Part shown: piece after piece, positions 33,335-44,900 of the stretch | Numbering within the stretch: the stretch's first letter is position 1 | Layout of the letters: the number at the start of each line of letters is the position of its first letter | Source: Xestospongia bergquistia | Taxonomy: Eukaryota; Porifera; Demospongiae; Haplosclerida; Petrosiidae | Assembly: GCA_963965975.1 (NCBI GenBank) | Contig: OZ014422.1 | Location: forward strand, 1,488,001 to 1,552,000 | DNA: 64,000 nt | Reading direction: 5' to 3' | The notes under the pieces: generated by a model | Seen by the model: only the letters and a program-made list of their open reading frames with translations | Databases searched by the model: none | What the model was told of the DNA's origin: nothing | Program-made: the position numbers and the translations under genes

Positions 33335-34513
33335 TTATTGTTTCTTTTTCTTTCTTTTAAATCTGCCACCTTTTCCCAAATATTCAGCCAAACCTTCAAG
33401 AAAACCTCCAATATGTCCCAGAATCCAAACTGATTCTCCTCTTTTCTTGGTATATTCCTTAACATACATACTGAAACTAGAGTCTTTGTTATCTAGTTGA
33501 TGTTGTAAGATGAGAAAAAATGGAATTTCACGTGCGCATGGAGAAAAATTCTCATTTTCACAAGTCAAATCAACTTCTTGCTGTTCATCACTTTTAGATG
33601 GTCCAGGACTACCATTTATAAAATTTGTTACTTCATCAGGAGAAGATTCAATTGTACGTTCAAATGGTTTATAGACATTAGACGGAGGCATAGGTTGTCC
33701 ATATTCTGGTGCAACTTCACTAACTATGTTGATCCTGTGAAGATTGGCTTGAAGAAGTGCAGATACAGCTGCTTGATGCATGTGTTCGGTACATTCCATC
33801 CAAAACCAAACGAACCAATCTTCTCTATCAGGAAGAGCCCACGGGTTTTTTGGATCAATCCCTTGCTTGTATGAACCAACAGGAATAGCTCGTACAGTTT
33901 TTAGCTCATCTATAGACATATTGACATGTTTTTTAAGAGTTTCTTTAATCTTTTCCTCAAGTTCCCAAACTCGCCGAGAAAAAAATTCTTCAAGTTCTTC
34001 ACTGGGAGGGCAAAGTTGAGCAACATTGTTAGCAAAAGTGAGAATAAAGACAGTATGCTTCCAGAATTCCTTTCCAAATACTTCTGTGAATTTTTGTATT
34101 GTATCAATGTGAACTCGAGTAGGGAACCTTGTGCCATCCATTCTAAAGCAAAACAAAGCTAGATCATGTGGATAACATTCATTACGATGAAGCGTTTCCA
34201 CCATTTTTTCATCCTCTTCTACACTACCCATACCAAAACCTGGTGTGTCCCATATTCGAACTGAAACTCCATTTTGATTTAAATGGTAATATTTGATCTC
34301 TAGAGTGCCAGCTCCAAAATCTTCTCCTTCATTAGCTACTTCTTTACCAAGAAGACCATTAATTAGTGTTGACTTGCCTTGACCTGCCTCTCCAATTACC
34401 ACGAGCTTCAAATGCTTAGGGTTGCCATAATCATTCAAATAGGATTTGACTACATCAGTATAGAGTCGTAAACGCTCAGGACTTGACTCAGAAAGTTCCT
34501 CTAAAGATGCCAT
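33335..34513 (-). CDS. AIG1/GIMAP-like GTPase, copy B
   Basis: Intronless. The start is placed at the ATG of MASLEELSES (34513), because copy A begins the same way; upstream codons are open but have no ATG in frame. About 392 aa. P-loop GEAGQGKST (41-49), DTPGFG, FILTFANN, the WFVWFWMECTEHM block and the C-terminal SSFSMYVKEYTKKRG..VWILGH block match copy A closely. The linker between them has diverged (Glu run lost, CENENFSPC gained), suggesting the two conserved blocks carry the function. It ends in a basic tail (KRKKKKQ), which copy A also has in shorter form (EKKKTE). It diverges from chitin synthase B. Confidence 0.8.
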   Translation of the reverse strand: MASLEELSESSPERLRLYTDVVKSYLNDYGNPKHLKLVVIGEAGQGKSTLINGLLGKEVANEGEDFGAGTLEIKYYHLNQNGVSVRIWDTPGFGMGSVEEDEKMVETLHRNECYPHDLALFCFRMDGTRFPTRVHIDTIQKFTEVFGKEFWKHTVFILTFANNVAQLCPPSEELEEFFSRRVWELEEKIKETLKKHVNMSIDELKTVRAIPVGSYKQGIDPKNPWALPDREDWFVWFWMECTEHMHQAAVSALLQANLHRINIVSEVAPEYGQPMPPSNVYKPFERTIESSPDEVTNFINGSPGPSKSDEQQEVDLTCENENFSPCAREIPFFLILQHQLDNKDSSFSMYVKEYTKKRGESVWILGHIGGFLEGLAEYLGKGGRFKRKKKKQ

Positions 34514-34584
34514 ATGTACGAAAATATTATGGGCGTGTTTCAATTTAATAATAACTATGTATAACTTGCATATTGTACAGAGTT
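34514..34584. promoter_or_regulatory. Minimal divergent promoter, GTPase B / chitin synthase B
   Basis: Only about 70 bp separate the two start codons. It holds AATAATAACTATGTATAACTTGC and GTACAGAGTT. Similar words (TTTATAACTCGCACGTTGTACAGC) precede chitin synthase C at 41905-41935, so TATAACT...TTGTACAG is a candidate conserved core element. Confidence 0.55.
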
Positions 34585-37500
34585 ATGGCTAGCAACCAGC
34601 CTCTACAAACGTACCAGCAGTTAGTAAGAGACGAGACTGTAAACTCTATTGAAGACACTGAAGAGAATGGAACATCATCCTCACAAGATCAACGCATCTT
34701 TCAGTCCAAGAAATTTACTGTCAAGATTGTTGTCTGGTTTGTTAAACTGCTTCTTTTTGGTGTAGTACTCACATGTCTTGTTCTCAGTAAGCTCACCATA
34801 GTCAAGATAATTGCAGATTTACATATCTTGAGCAACTTCAGTATGTATAATAGTAGTACTAGTGACAACTCTCTTACACGTGCTGCTAACCTTTATTGGA
34901 TGCTGTTCTTTATAGTAATGATACCCAATTTGATTGCATGGATACGAGCAATATTTAATGGACTGTTAACCAAATCTCTTAGTCATCCATGGCCCAAAAG
35001 ATCTGCAATGTTAGGAGTAAGTGAATTACAATCATAAATAATCTACATTCAATATATATAGACTATATGTGAATGTTTTACCAACTTTTGAAATTTATTT
35101 TAATGCCACTAAAATTTTTTTATAGGGTATAGTAAATGCAGGTATGGAGGCAGTTGCAGAGTCATTTCTTGTGTTCTATGTCTTCATTACTCTTCCACCT
35201 GAGATATCTATTATTTTGATGTGTGGAGTATTTAGTACACAGTCACTGTTTCAAACTTTTATTAATGTATACTATTATTGCAAACGTGGTAGTAAAGATT
35301 ATTCTCCCATTGGACACAATAATGTCATGATTCAACATGAAAAAAGCTGTTACCGTCACTTTGTTACTTTTATCTCAATATGCAGTCTTTTTTGTCAAAT
35401 ATTTGGACTAGTTTGTGTGATTGGATTTCTTGCGAAAGCAGCATATCAAATCCCAGGACATAATAGAATTTTAGGATTAGCCTTTGTCATACCATGTTTA
35501 TTAATGCTATCCTTTAGTTGGTCTAGTCTAATACAAAAGTGGACATTCACTCCAAGCCAAACATCATTGCAACAAGCATTAGAGAGAAAAAGATCTTATA
35601 AATCACACCGAAATGATTATCATGATACAACCATAACAACAAGATGGAAATCAAGTAAGAAATGTGTGCAAGTAAATGCATGTGATTGCCATGCTAAGGT
35701 CAATCTCCTGAAAATCTATTTTCATAGTGCTGAGACTATACCCTATCTTTCAATGTATTGTCTAATCTATTATTATATTTATCATAGTATTACACCTGTG
35801 TTATGATAAATGTTACTCTATCATATTGTAGGTTTTATAGCAACATCTGTTCGTCTCCTAATTTATCCAGTTGCTAGTTATATTATCTTTCGATTCATGT
35901 ACCACTTGCAAACAAATGAACTAGTTGATCCATGGGCAATTGATATAGATACACCACTCACTATTTCACAAGCTTTCAACTGGAACAATTTCTACAAGGC
36001 AGTTTTCTCTGTACATGTTGTTACCAGTTTCTTAGCTTATATTTTGTCGTGGCTTGCTTGTTATATGACTCTACATGTATTTGGACTAGGACTACCAATA
36101 TTACTGGCTACACCTGTTACGTTAGCTGTTTATTTTATATCAAACTCTTCAGCAGCAATACCTGTATTTAAAAATACAATCACATTATTTCCATTTCAAG
36201 TTGGAGATATAACTTTTCTAGATTGGAAAGATACTATGGTGTCAAAATGGTATGCCACTGTTTTTTGGTTGTCTTTCTTGCTTTGGATTGGACAACAACT
36301 AGCATCAAGTTTCAATCTTCACAGAGCTAAGAATGCTATTCTTGCTTCTGATGAGAACATGTTTGTTAGACCTTATTACAGCAGTGTTCTATTAGAGCAA
36401 TACTTAGCTATCAATCGTGACGTATCTCATCAAGCACAAGTGAGAAAAGATGGTAGTCGGGAACCTTGTCAAGTTTTTATATGTTCAACAATGTTTCGAG
36501 AGAACTTCACAGAAATGAAACAAATGCTTAAGTCAATTAATCGTGTTGCCAAATATTATAAACATCAAATAGACTTAAATAGAGTACATGATATCTTTGA
36601 ATCACATATCTTTTTTGATGGTGGTTGTCGAGAAGATGAACTCTCATCATTTGCAATACAACTTATGAGTTTAATAAATGAAGCATTAGGTGTGGAATTG
36701 ACACAAGGAAAGAAACAAAAGACTCCTTATGGTTATTGTTTTACATGGACACTTCAAGATTGTATGCCATTTGTTGTTCATCTCAAGGACAATTTAAAAG
36801 TTCGGAACAAAAAGAGATGGAGTCAAGTTATGTACATGAACTATGTACTCAAACATCGCTCTGACAAAGATGGACTTGATCTCAACAATACTTTTATACT
36901 TACTACAGATGCTGACATTGACTTCCAAGCAGAGTCAGCTGTAGTTCTCTTGGATATGTTAGCTCGTGATCCACAAGTAGGTGTAGTGTGTTCACGTACT
37001 CATCCACTTGGGAGTGGTCCTATTTACTGGTATCAAATCTTTGACTATGCTGTAGGTCATTGGCTACAAAAAAGTGCTGAACATATACTAGGCTCTGTCT
37101 TATGTTGTCCAGGTTGTTTTAGTATTTTTCGTTGTTCAGCACTTCAAGATTGCTTGCGTACATATTCTAGTGAGGTTAACAATGCAATGGAGTTCTTAAT
37201 GAAGGATATGGGTGAAGATAGGTGGTTGTGTACACTTCTTGTAGAAAATGGTTGGAGATTGGAGTACTGTGCTATATCTAATGATTACACATATTGTCCT
37301 GTGGAGTTTGAAGAGTTCTTTAAACAGCGTCGTCGTTGGATTCCATCAACTGTAGCTAATTTATGGCTATTGATATCAAAAGCAACTAAAATCACAGCCA
37401 ATAATGAAGCAATTAGTTGGTTTTTTATCATCTATGAGATTGTTGTTATTATCTCAACAATAATATCTCCAGCTACTGTTATTTTAGTTATAGCATCTGG

Positions 37501-39451
37501 ACTATCAGCTGCCTTTGGTTTGAATAGCATTGCTGTAGTGATCATTCTTGTTATAATTGCTGTCTTTTATGGAATAATTTGTGTCTTCACCAGTCAGAAA
37601 ACTCAATTAGATATTGCAAAGGTTCTGACTTTCATTTTTGCAGTTGTAATGGCTGTCGTAGCTGTTGGAATTATTAAAGAGACTGTTGAAGATATTATTA
37701 ACAACCACCATGACATTGGAGGTAATGAATTAGTTCACAACTCTACAGGTCTTATGCTTCCTATTGCTCAAAGTACTATATACATAGGTCTTTTTGGTGT
37801 TATTTTTATAATAACTGCCATACTCCATTTTTCTGAGAGTTTTGCTCTCTTTCATTGCTTATGGTATCTTTTGGGTTTACCTTCTGGTTATCTTCTACTT
37901 CTAATATATTCTTGTGCTAACCTCAACAGCAGAAGCTGGGGAACAAGAGAAGGAAGTATTGCAACACCAAATGTATTTTTTTTGATCTGGCAAACAAGTA
38001 AAACTTTTATAACAAGATGTTTGTCATGGAAAAAGTCAGCCAATGAAATGAATAGGGACAAAGCAATTGTAAGTATGAAGGATACTAATGATAGCATGGC
38101 AATAAATGAAGACAAGGTTCATCCAAAGATTGATCAGCCTTCAATGAGTTTAGAAGAGCCACCTAATCAAAGAATGCTTGGTAAGATATTTGTGTAAAAT
38201 TGTGATTCATTATTTTTAATATAATGTTCATCTTTCATCATAGAAACATCATTTGCACATAGCAGAAGACAATATCACTGGTTAATGAATTGGCTCAAAG
38301 ATAACCAGAGTGAGGTAAGTCATCATATTACAATAATACAGTACCTAATTGCTTTTAATATTGTTAAACAGCAATTCTATGATCTGTTTGCTAAAGAAGG
38401 GTACACTGAAGAATGGTATGTGTCAGGAATGACCAAAAAAGTAAGTAGTCTACATCATATGTATTACTACTAGTAGTCTGTGATTTTTATGAGTATTGTC
38501 CATATAACTATAATGTAGGAGTTAATAGATATTGGAGTAAAGCCTGTGGGATATGTTCGTCACTTGGACAAAGCAATTAAGAAAATTCCTCAAACTCCAA
38601 TTCAAGCTGGAGTACCAGTAATATTATAACAACTACACATACACTATAGACTATTTCATTTACTATCTGTAGAAATGTATTGAGAGTTGGATCACTGATC
38701 TAAAAATGGATGCTGAAGAGGATGGATATATTGATAAATTTCATGAGGCTGGGTACTATGGAGAGCAAGATGTTGAAAATTTAAAAAACATAACTGAAGA
38801 TGAGCTAAAAAACGATATTGGTTTCTGTAAAAAAGGTATTGCATTTTATAAATTATGAACAACTTTCAGTAATTATGATATTTAACATCATTCAGCTCAT
38901 ATCAAGAGATTAATGCAAGGAATAAATCGATTGAAAATAAGAAATGAAAGTAATAATATACCTTTAATTAATTTTAATATGCTAATGTTGTCTTAGATGA
39001 AGAGAGACTTGCTGAAGCACAGATGATATTGCAGCTAAGCAGTGATCATCCTAATGGTTGCCTTGATGATGATGAGATGACATTTTGGCTGCATACAATT
39101 GAAAATGTCCTTAAACCTACTTCTGATGAATTGACACGTACCAATGAATTACGTGATGAGCTTAATAATCTTCGTAATTATACCCTCGTAGCAATGCTGT
39201 TAATTAATCTTATTTGGCTGATTCTTCTTGCTGTGTTTACATTTAATGAATTAGAAGCATTTGGTCTAAGTAAACAGCTTCTTGGTTTGCTGTTCTTAGC
39301 TGTATATGGCATATTACTGTCAGTACAGTTTGTGGGTATGTTACTACACAGATTAGTGACATTGGCTCATTATATTGCTCGTCTCAATCAAGCTTTACCT
39401 GTTGAACAAACTTTGACACAAACAATGAGAATAGCTGATGATATTCTCTGA
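34585..39451 (+). CDS. Chitin synthase (GT2) with tandem SAM domains, copy B
   Basis: Nine exons (34585-35016, 35126-35654, 35832-38180, 38244-38314, 38372-38440, 38519-38617, 38673-38835, 38896-38949, 38997-39451) join in frame to 1406 aa. The start MASNQ was preferred over the upstream ATG at 34573 because copies A, C and D begin MAS. Same architecture as copy A: N-terminal helices, GT2 core with DADIDF, GEDRWL and QRRRW, SWGTRE, two SAM domains, a final two-helix hairpin. The catalytic core is nearly identical to A at the nucleotide level. The first extracellular loop is shorter (MYNSSTSDNS) and the loop near the last helices differs. Every intron position is conserved among copies. Confidence 0.88.
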
Positions 39452-39839
39452 ATCAAATGAGTCAGTTTCATTTTTTGATTTCAAATCTTTTAATAATTTT
39501 TAGCAAAATTAATTTATTACTGTTTGGTATTATTATAGATATTGAAATTATTTTTATACATGTTTTTTTGAAACCCGCATAGGTAAATGTAATTGAATAC
39601 ATGTTTAAGATGTGTGTCCATCTTGACGTGATAGCATAATTATATTTTATTTAAAAAGCATGTAACAATATTACATGCATTTTTTATTTGAATTTTTGTG
39701 TTTAAAGTCAATTCATGAAATATTTATAAAATTATTTTTTGATTAAACTGCTATTGCTACTTTCTAACAAATAGAAAATAAATTAAAATGAAGATCTGTT
39801 GCATGTGTATAAATATAGAAAATGGCATAAAAAAGAAAC
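39452..39839. other. 3' flank of chitin synthase B
   Basis: Non-coding. GAAACCCGCATAGGTAAATG and AAGATGTGTGTCCATCTTGA at about 39570-39620 match the sequence on both sides of LTR element 2 (47540-47548 and 52169-52230). This stretch is therefore the unoccupied paralogous insertion site. Confidence 0.7.
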
Positions 39840-40135
39840 ATTATCATTAGCTATTATTGTCTTATTATCAGTAAATACCATCTCAACAGGTAAAGCTTGA
39901 TTGAGACAAGTAATATAGTGAGCCAACGTCACTAATCTGTGTAGTAACACACCCAAAAACTGTACTGACAGTAACATGCCATATACAGCAGACTAAGAGT
40001 CCGAGTACTGAGACCAAGTCTTCCTAAATCATCACATGTAAACACAGATATAAGAATAAGTCAAACAAGGTTAATTAGTAGCGTTGCATAATAGTGTGGT
40101 TACGAGGATGATTGAGATCATAACTTCAATGATGT
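39840..40135 (-). pseudogene. Chitin synthase relic, last exon, minus strand
   Basis: Reads on the minus strand like the final two-helix exon of the synthases (SVQFLGVLLHRLVTLAHYI, then LNQALPVE). Frameshifts near 39980-40010 break the link to the first helix (ILIAVFTF-like). It is closest in position and flank to copy D, the minus-strand gene. No other exons of this copy survive before the GTPase relic at 40545. Confidence 0.8.
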
Positions 40136-40544
40136 TGGCTACCTAGACTCTTTGTAAACATTAATTGCTCAGGTTTAAACAGGACATTCTTTTTCATTAA
40201 AAATGGTTATTGTGTTGCCCATATGACCTTACTGACTTACCCAAGGATCCATGATTCCCTACTATTGCTAGCTAGGACCACCACTGTGATGTGAAAACCC
40301 TCAAAGACGAGGTAATCCTGCCTGGAGCGCTGCCCCTCACTTTAACCAGCCATACTGACAATTTTTCTCTAACAAAATGTGGTTACAATGACATAATAGT
40401 AATATATGGTTTGATCCAGGAGCCACAAGTCCCACAACTCTACATATTAGAACACAATGAGGTATGTACTATCTTTAACTGACTGTACCTTGCATTGCAT
40501 AGAAACAATGTTGACTCAAACTCTGTCCAGTATACTTAAGATTG

Positions 40545-41070
40545 GCTTATAAAAGTGCAAATACAACTGCTCAATGTATGTGATCAGTACGTTCCATCCA
40601 AAACCAAATGAACCAATCTTCTCTGTCAGGAAGCTAAGAGGTTGTGAGTTTTTTGGATTAATCCTTTGCTTGCATGAACCAACAAGGATAACTTGTACAG
40701 TTTTAGCTCATCCTACAGACATATTAACATGTTTTATAAGAGTTATTTTAAATTTCTCCACAAGTTCCAAAATTCAATGAGAAAAGAAATCTTTAAGTTC
40801 TTCATTGGGAGAGGGAACATTGTTAGCAAAAGTGAGAATAAAGACAGTATGCTTCCAGAATTCTTTTCCAAATGCTTCTGTGAATTTTTCTATTGTATCA
40901 ATGCAAACTCAATGCAATTAGGAAATCTTGTGCCATTATTCTAAAGCAAAATAAAGTTAGATCATGTGGATAACATTCTCTCCAGCGAAGTGTTCCCACC
41001 ATTTTTCATCCTTTTCTACACTGCCCATACCAAAACCTCGTGTGTCACATATTTGAAGATAGCCATGCAT
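40545..41070 (-). pseudogene. AIG1-like GTPase relic upstream of chitin synthase C
   Basis: The minus strand aligns with the middle of GTPase B: the WFIWFWMERTDHIH-like block at ~40570-40620, TVFILTFANN near 40830-40860 and the ECYPHDL region near 40960. It has frameshifts and internal deletions. Homology stops at about 41060, before the P-loop, so the nucleotide-binding N-terminus is gone. It keeps the divergent position relative to chitin synthase C (ATG 41942). Confidence 0.85.
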
Positions 41071-41941
41071 TAGCCGGAGAAAGGATCCAAATTTTTAACC
41101 CCTTCTTAACATAAAAGAGACAATGATATTTACATTAGTAATATGAAATTAACACAATAAAACAAATATTTTGACACAAGTAGACAACTATACTATTTAG
41201 TCTTATGCTCAGTATTACAGAATTGTCAAATGTAGTTATCAAGTATTGCATTTAGTTTTGGAATAGTACATGAAAGGTACATCCATAATAGAGAGAAATC
41301 ACACTGTATCCACTCAAAAGTTTCAGAACTAACATTATCATCTTTAAAACAGTCTTCGCAAACTTTTGCATCTTTTTGCAAGTGTTTTCTTAGCTATATT
41401 GATTTTCTATTGATTTGTGGCTTTGACGTAGTTGTTTTCTTCTTACTAATAATAGTTTATGAAGTTTGCTGATATAAAAGATATTTTTGTAGACATTATA
41501 GAGCTGCTAGCATCTTGTCACAAGAGTATGTTGGTAAAATAGGAGTAGTTATCAGATTGTTCTGAATTGTCTTCATGTTTTTAAGTATAACAGTTGTAGT
41601 ATTCATATGTACCAGATGAATAAGTAATATATATAGGATCAAGGTGAGCTCTTATAATTAATACATTCAAGTAAGACTCATCCATCTGGTTTATTGTGAA
41701 ATTAGTTGGAGGAGGCCCTGGCCCTGTATTAAAAGTAGAATCAGAGAAATCAACATTTGAAGATGATTAAACCATGAGGATTACTTTGTTGGTGAGGATT
41801 AATTAGGAAAGTATCCATAGCGATTAATTAGTGAGTGGGACCAAACTTATTTGATAGTCGTCCTTATTAGGTTTCCGAAATAATTAATTATAACTGATTT
41901 AATAACTATTTATAACTCGCACGTTGTACAGCTTGTGAGTT
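41071..41941. other. Intergenic upstream of chitin synthase C
   Basis: No gene seen. It replaces the short spacer and GTPase N-terminus found in copy B, so about 850 bp of unrelated AT-rich sequence was probably inserted here. The last ~40 bp (TTTATAACTCGCACGTTGTACAGC) resemble the proximal promoter of copy B. Confidence 0.55.
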
Positions 41942-44900
41942 ATGGCTAGCGATCAATCTCCACAAATAACGTACCAGCAATCTGCGACAGTTCTAGGTGA
42001 AAGCAATGAAATTACTGAAGAGAATGGAACGTCATCTTCACAAGATCAACGCATCTTTCAGTCCGAGAAACGTACCGTCAAGATTGTTGTCTGGTTTGTT
42101 AGAGTGCTTCTTTTTGGTGGAGTACTCACTTGTCTCGTTCTCAGTAAACTCACTATAATCAAGATCATTGCAGAATTACATCTTTTGAGTAACTTCAGTA
42201 TCCAGTATCTTCCAGATGATTCCCCTAAACACAGTTCTCTTATACGTGCTGCTAACCTTTACTGGATGCTGTTCTTTATAGTAATGATACCCAATTTGAT
42301 TGCATGGATACGAGCAATATTTAACGGATTGTTAACTAAATCTTCTAGTTATCCGTGGCCCAAACGATCTGCAATTTTAGGAGTAAGTAAATTAAGTGTG
42401 TACAATAGTAGTATAAGTAGACAGATGCTTATTTTTACTCACTTTTGAAATTTATTATAATGTTTCTAAAATTTTTTACAGGGTATACTAAATGCAGGTA
42501 TGGAGGCAATTGCTGAGTCATTTCTTGTGTTCTATGTCTTCATTACTCTTCCACCTGAGATATCTGTTTTTTTGATGTGTGGAATATTTAATGCACATTC
42601 ATTGTTTCAAGCTGTTACTGATGTGTATTATTACTACAAACGTGATTCTTCCATTGGACACAACATTGTCATTAGTAGTCAAAATTATTCTCCCATTGGA
42701 CACAATAACATCACGATTCCATCTGAAAAAAGCTATTGCCGTCGCATTTTTAATTTTATCTCAATATGCAGTCTTCTTTGTCAAATATTTGGACTAGTTT
42801 GTGTGATTGGATTTCTTGTGAAAGCAGCATATGAAATCCCAGGACATAATAGAAATTTAGGATTAGCCTTTGTTATACCATGTTTATTAATGCTATCCTT
42901 TAGTTGGTCTAGTCTAATACAAAAGTGGACCTTCACTCCAAGCCAAACATCATTGCAACAAGCACTAGAGAGAAAGAGATCTTATAAATCACACCGAAAT
43001 GATTATGATGAGACAACCATAACAGCAAGATGGAAATCAAGTAAGAAATGTGTGCAAGTAGATGCATGTGATTGGCATGTGAAACTGCTAAACTAAACTT
43101 CTAGATGATTCTATTTTGATAGTACACCAACAAATAATAATATGCTTATTGGTGGTCCACTCCTATAAAATAATATTCATTACAACAGCATATTCCACAC
43201 ATGTGTTATAAATGTTTTCATTAAATGTCACATTGTAGGTTTCATAGCAACATCTGTTCGTCTCCTCATCTACCCCTTTGCAAGCTATATTATATTTCGA
43301 TTCATGTACCACTTGCAGACAAATGAAGTAGTTGATCCATGGGCAATTGATAAAGATACACAACTCACTATTTCACAAGCTTTCAACTGGAACAATTTCT
43401 ACAAGGCAGTTTTCTCTGTACATGTTGTTACCAGTTTCTTAGCTTATATTTTGTCGTGGCTTGCTTGTTATATGACTCTACATGTATTTGGACTAGGACT
43501 ACCAATATTACTGGCTACACCTGTTACTATAGCTGTTTATTTTATATCAAACTCTTTAGCAGCAATACCTGTATTTAAAAATACAATCACATTATTTCCA
43601 TTTCAAGCTAGAGATATGACTCTTCTAGATTGGGAAGATACTATGGTGTCAAAATGGTATGCTATTGCTTTTGGATTTTCTATTCTTCTATGGATTGGAC
43701 AACAACTAGCATCAGGTTTTAATGTTTACAGAGCTAAGAATGCTATTCTTGCTTCTGATGAGAACATGTTTGTTAGACCTTATTACAACAGTGTTCTATT
43801 AGAGCAATACTTATCAATCAATCGTGATGTATCTCATCAAGCACAAGTGAGAAAAGATGGTAGTCGAGAACCTTGTCAAATTTTTATATGTTCAACAATG
43901 TTTCGAGAGAACTTCACAGAAATGAAACAAATGCTTAAGTCAATTAATCGTGTTGCCAAATATTATAAACGTCAAATGCACAGAATGCAAGATCATTTTG
44001 AATCACATATCTTTTTTGATGGTGGCTGTCGAGAAGATGAGCTCTCATCATTTGCAATACAACTTATGAGTTTAATAAATGAAGCATTAGGTGTGGAATT
44101 GACACAAACAAAGAAACAGAAGACACCTTATGGTTATCGTTTTACATGGACACTTCAAGATTGTATGCCATTTGTTGTTCATCTCAAGGACAATTTAAAA
44201 GTTCGGAACAAAAAGAGATGGAGTCAAGTTATGTACATGAACTATGTGCTTAATCATCGCTCTTACAAAGATGGACTTGATCTCAACAATACTTTTATAC
44301 TTACTACAGATGCTGACATTGATTTCCAAGCAGAGTCAGCTGTAGTTCTCTTGGATATGTTAGCTCGTGATCCACAAGTAGGTGCAGTGTGTTCACGTAC
44401 TCATCCCCTTGGGAATGGTCCTATTTACTGGTATCAAATCTTTGACTATGCTGTAGGTCATTGGTTACAAAAAGGTGCTGAACATATACTAGGCTCTGTC
44501 TTATGTTGTCCAGGTTGTTTTAGTATTTTTCGTTGCTCAGCACTTCAGGATTGCTTGCGTACATATTCTAGTGAGGTTAACAATGCAATGGAGTTCTTAA
44601 TGAAGGATATGGGTGAAGATAGGTGGTTGTGTACACTTCTTGTAGAAAATGGTTGGAGATTGGAGTACTGTGCTATATCTAATGATTACACATATTGTCC
44701 TGTGGAGTTTGAAGAGTTCTTTAAACAACGTCGTCGTTGGATTCCATCAACTGTAGCTAATTTATGGCTATTGATATCAAAAGCAACTAAAATCACAGCC
44801 AATAATGAAGCGGTTAGTTGGTTTTTTATCATCTATGAGATTTTTGTTATTATCTCAACAATAATATCTCCAGCTACTGTGATTTTAGTTATAGCTTCTG

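Noticed and set aside
33578-34162. Plus-strand frames opposite GTPase B (and the equivalents opposite GTPase A at 15836-16938)
   Set aside because: Shadows of an intronless GTPase gene whose minus-strand frame has clear P-loop and G3 motifs.
40574-40944. Plus-strand small proteins upstream of chitin synthase C
   Set aside because: They mirror the antisense frames of GTPase B and fall within the GTPase pseudogene on the minus strand.
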